DNA from: Himantopus leucocephalus
Taxonomy: Eukaryota; Chordata; Aves; Charadriiformes; Recurvirostridae
Length of the DNA stretch: 64,000 nt
Assembly (NCBI GenBank): GCA_003993805.1
Contig: RSEF01000026.1
Location: 1,012,269-1,076,268, forward strand
Direction of reading: 5' to 3'
Position 1 is the first letter of the stretch. The number at the start of each line of letters is the position of its first letter. Shown in pieces: positions 62,179 to 64,000 of this stretch. The notes under the pieces are model-generated. The model did no database searches, was not told the DNA's origin, and saw nothing but the letters and a program-made list of their open reading frames with translations. Made by a program: the position numbers and the translations under genes.

Positions 62179-64000
62179 CTACGTGAATGAGACCCATACG
62201 AATGTATTAGACCTTGTGTGTGAGCTTCAGTGCAATTTATACAGTAAGTGAAGTAGCAGAACAAAATATTTGTCTCTCATTCGGGTTCAACTACCAAAAG
62301 AGTACCTTATTCTTATCAAATTTCTAGACTAAAAAAGTTCATTGTTAAATGCAAGGTCCCTGGTCAGTGGCTCAGGGTTTTGGTTTCTCTATAGTTATTC
62401 CAATACCCCTACTTCTTCCACTAACCTGATCGATTATGTGGGGTTTTTTAAAAAAAGAGGAAATAATAATACTAAAAAAAGCATCATTCGTTTTTTAATT
62501 TGTCTTCCTATAACTATACCAAAAGTTCACTCAAGAACAATCAATAGCTTGTACATCTTGTACCCAGTAAAATTCTGGGAAGTAAAAGAAGTATCTCTTT
62601 AAACACACAATCTTTTAGGGTGAAGTTTGATTTTAAAATTTATTTTCAATGCCTTTGAGAAATAGTTATCAGTATTCAAATTTTTGGTAACTTTTTGGTA
62701 GCTGTGGTGGACTAAATATATAAGCATGGTATGACTAATAAAGAGTAATGATATTTTTCATTTGAAGAATTAGTATTTGAGAAGAAAAAACAAAGTAATA
62801 AAGGATCATCCAAAGAGCTAAGAATTGTTCCAGGAGTACAACACACAGACAAATATGCCACAGAAGGGGTTTTTTTTAGGTTTTTTTTGTTAGAATCTAT
62901 TGTAGAGGACTATCTTGAGAAATGCTATTGTTTTCCCTTATTCTTCTAACCTATAACACTGCCTTTAGTTCAGAAAAAATATTTCAGTTGGGAAACTCCC
63001 ATTTACATTTGCCTGCTCTTTGGTTCCAGCTATTCTAGCACTCCAGGTCATATATTTGAGCAACTCTCAAACTCTCGGAGCAACTTGTTGGTGCACAACA
63101 AGTAGCCTGGTACCAGTATCTTCTCTGGGACAAACAGACTATTAGTCCTTTGTGAGCAGAACGAACACTCAGATGAGATGCAGAATGTTATTTCATGTGA
63201 TTTCTGGCATCAGAAACTGTGCCAAGAAGAGTGAAAACTTCTCTGGGAGTCACTTATAGCACGTTACTGCTTTGCTTTAAACATCTACTGGACAAAATGC
63301 CATTATATTTACCGTTGCTTCTTTCGTATGTATTTTATGTTTGTACTCACTAGATTATCTAATCTCTCTATGTCAGGCTGCAGAATTTCACCTGGTTATG
63401 TCCAAACCGAGCCCAGTATCTTGTCTTGTAAGCAAAACAAAAAAATTAAAGAAGATAATGCTCCAATTGTAAGTGGGTTAAGTAACAAGCAGTTACTTTT
63501 ATCCACTTCTCCCTCTTTTGTCAGACAGTCGGCAAGAAACAGAAACATAAGATCTGAATTTGAACAAAAAGAAATGATGCTGTTGGCATATTGGTGACTG
63601 CGGAGCCCAGAACGTTGTATTTCTCTCTCGAAAGCCTCCACACAACTGCACTACTGCCTATGGTAAGAAAACGTAGTCGCTTTGCAAAGCCTCAGAACAA
63701 GGGTGAGCATCGGTGCAGTCCCCCTTTGAATTGTTTTGTAATACACCATGTATCTCCTACCTGGGGCTTACACCAGAGTAGCTACAGGCATGTAATTCCA
63801 CTAACATACATTTTGTAGAGAGACAGAATTCTTTTCAGTTAGGGGAATAAAATCCCAAATCACTCTTGGGTAAGACTTAAAATTCTGCCTGGGCTCCCGG
63901 CTGACGGAAGCGCAGAGCACAGACAGCAGCAGAGCTGTGCGCGGTTACATGTCTCCGCATCGGTGTGCCTGCCTGGCAGCCACCGTGCTTCCGTTCTGCC
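62179..64000 (-). other. PPP1R12B upstream intron, to the window edge
   Basis: AT-rich intron sequence. I looked for the preceding ankyrin exon (the [13 protein letters not shown] segment) and did not find it, so it lies outside. No clear mobile element is seen. Confidence 0.7.

Overview
This is avian nuclear DNA. The evidence is intron-split vertebrate genes plus many CR1 LINE fragments with the typical bird 3' end (an 'attctatga' tail next to 'ggtcccttccaacc'). There are no bacterial operons, phage genes, CRISPR arrays or tRNA/rRNA genes. The window holds two genes that converge tail to tail: SYT2 (synaptotagmin-2) on the + strand and PPP1R12B (MYPT2, a myosin phosphatase targeting subunit) on the - strand. 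From memory, the same two genes are convergent neighbours on human 1q32.1. The species cannot be named from the sequence.

Layout. 1-5864 is GC-rich DNA upstream of the first SYT2 coding exon, probably a 5' intron; it holds a CA/TGCA-rich low-complexity block (about 245-930) and a 30-bp tandem repeat (about 4799-4894). 5882-10626 holds a complete SYT2 coding sequence in eight exons, all junctions in frame, giving 418 residues (415 with an alternative acceptor). 10627 to about 14545 is the inferred SYT2 3' UTR, broken by a poly-C/N gap at 13225-13327. About 14545-15380 is the short intergenic space. From about 15380 to the right edge everything belongs to PPP1R12B on the - strand. Fifteen coding exons are seen between 18704 and 62178; the first exons, with the PP1-binding motif and first ankyrin repeats, lie beyond 64000.

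Main observations. (1) PPP1R12B has two competing last exons in the same phase (22970-23104 and 18704-18790), each with a perfect heptad-leucine segment. (2) A phase-symmetric exon at 33850-34035 resembles the central Ser/Thr-rich segment of the paralogue MYPT1 and is probably a cassette exon. (3) The exons between 33132 and 28454, which should carry the inhibitory phosphorylation site and most of the coiled coil, are absent; the two flanking exons are out of frame with each other, and a 100-N gap (30262-30361) lies between them. (4) Two near-identical direct duplications, each split by a single N (53622-53898 and 53989-54286), look like assembly artefacts.

The two genes are neighbours and not a functional unit. 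SYT2 is a Ca2+ sensor for fast neurotransmitter release. PPP1R12B directs protein phosphatase 1 to myosin in heart and other muscle or brain tissue. I found no previously undescribed system; the interest lies in PPP1R12B isoform structure and in assembly quality.
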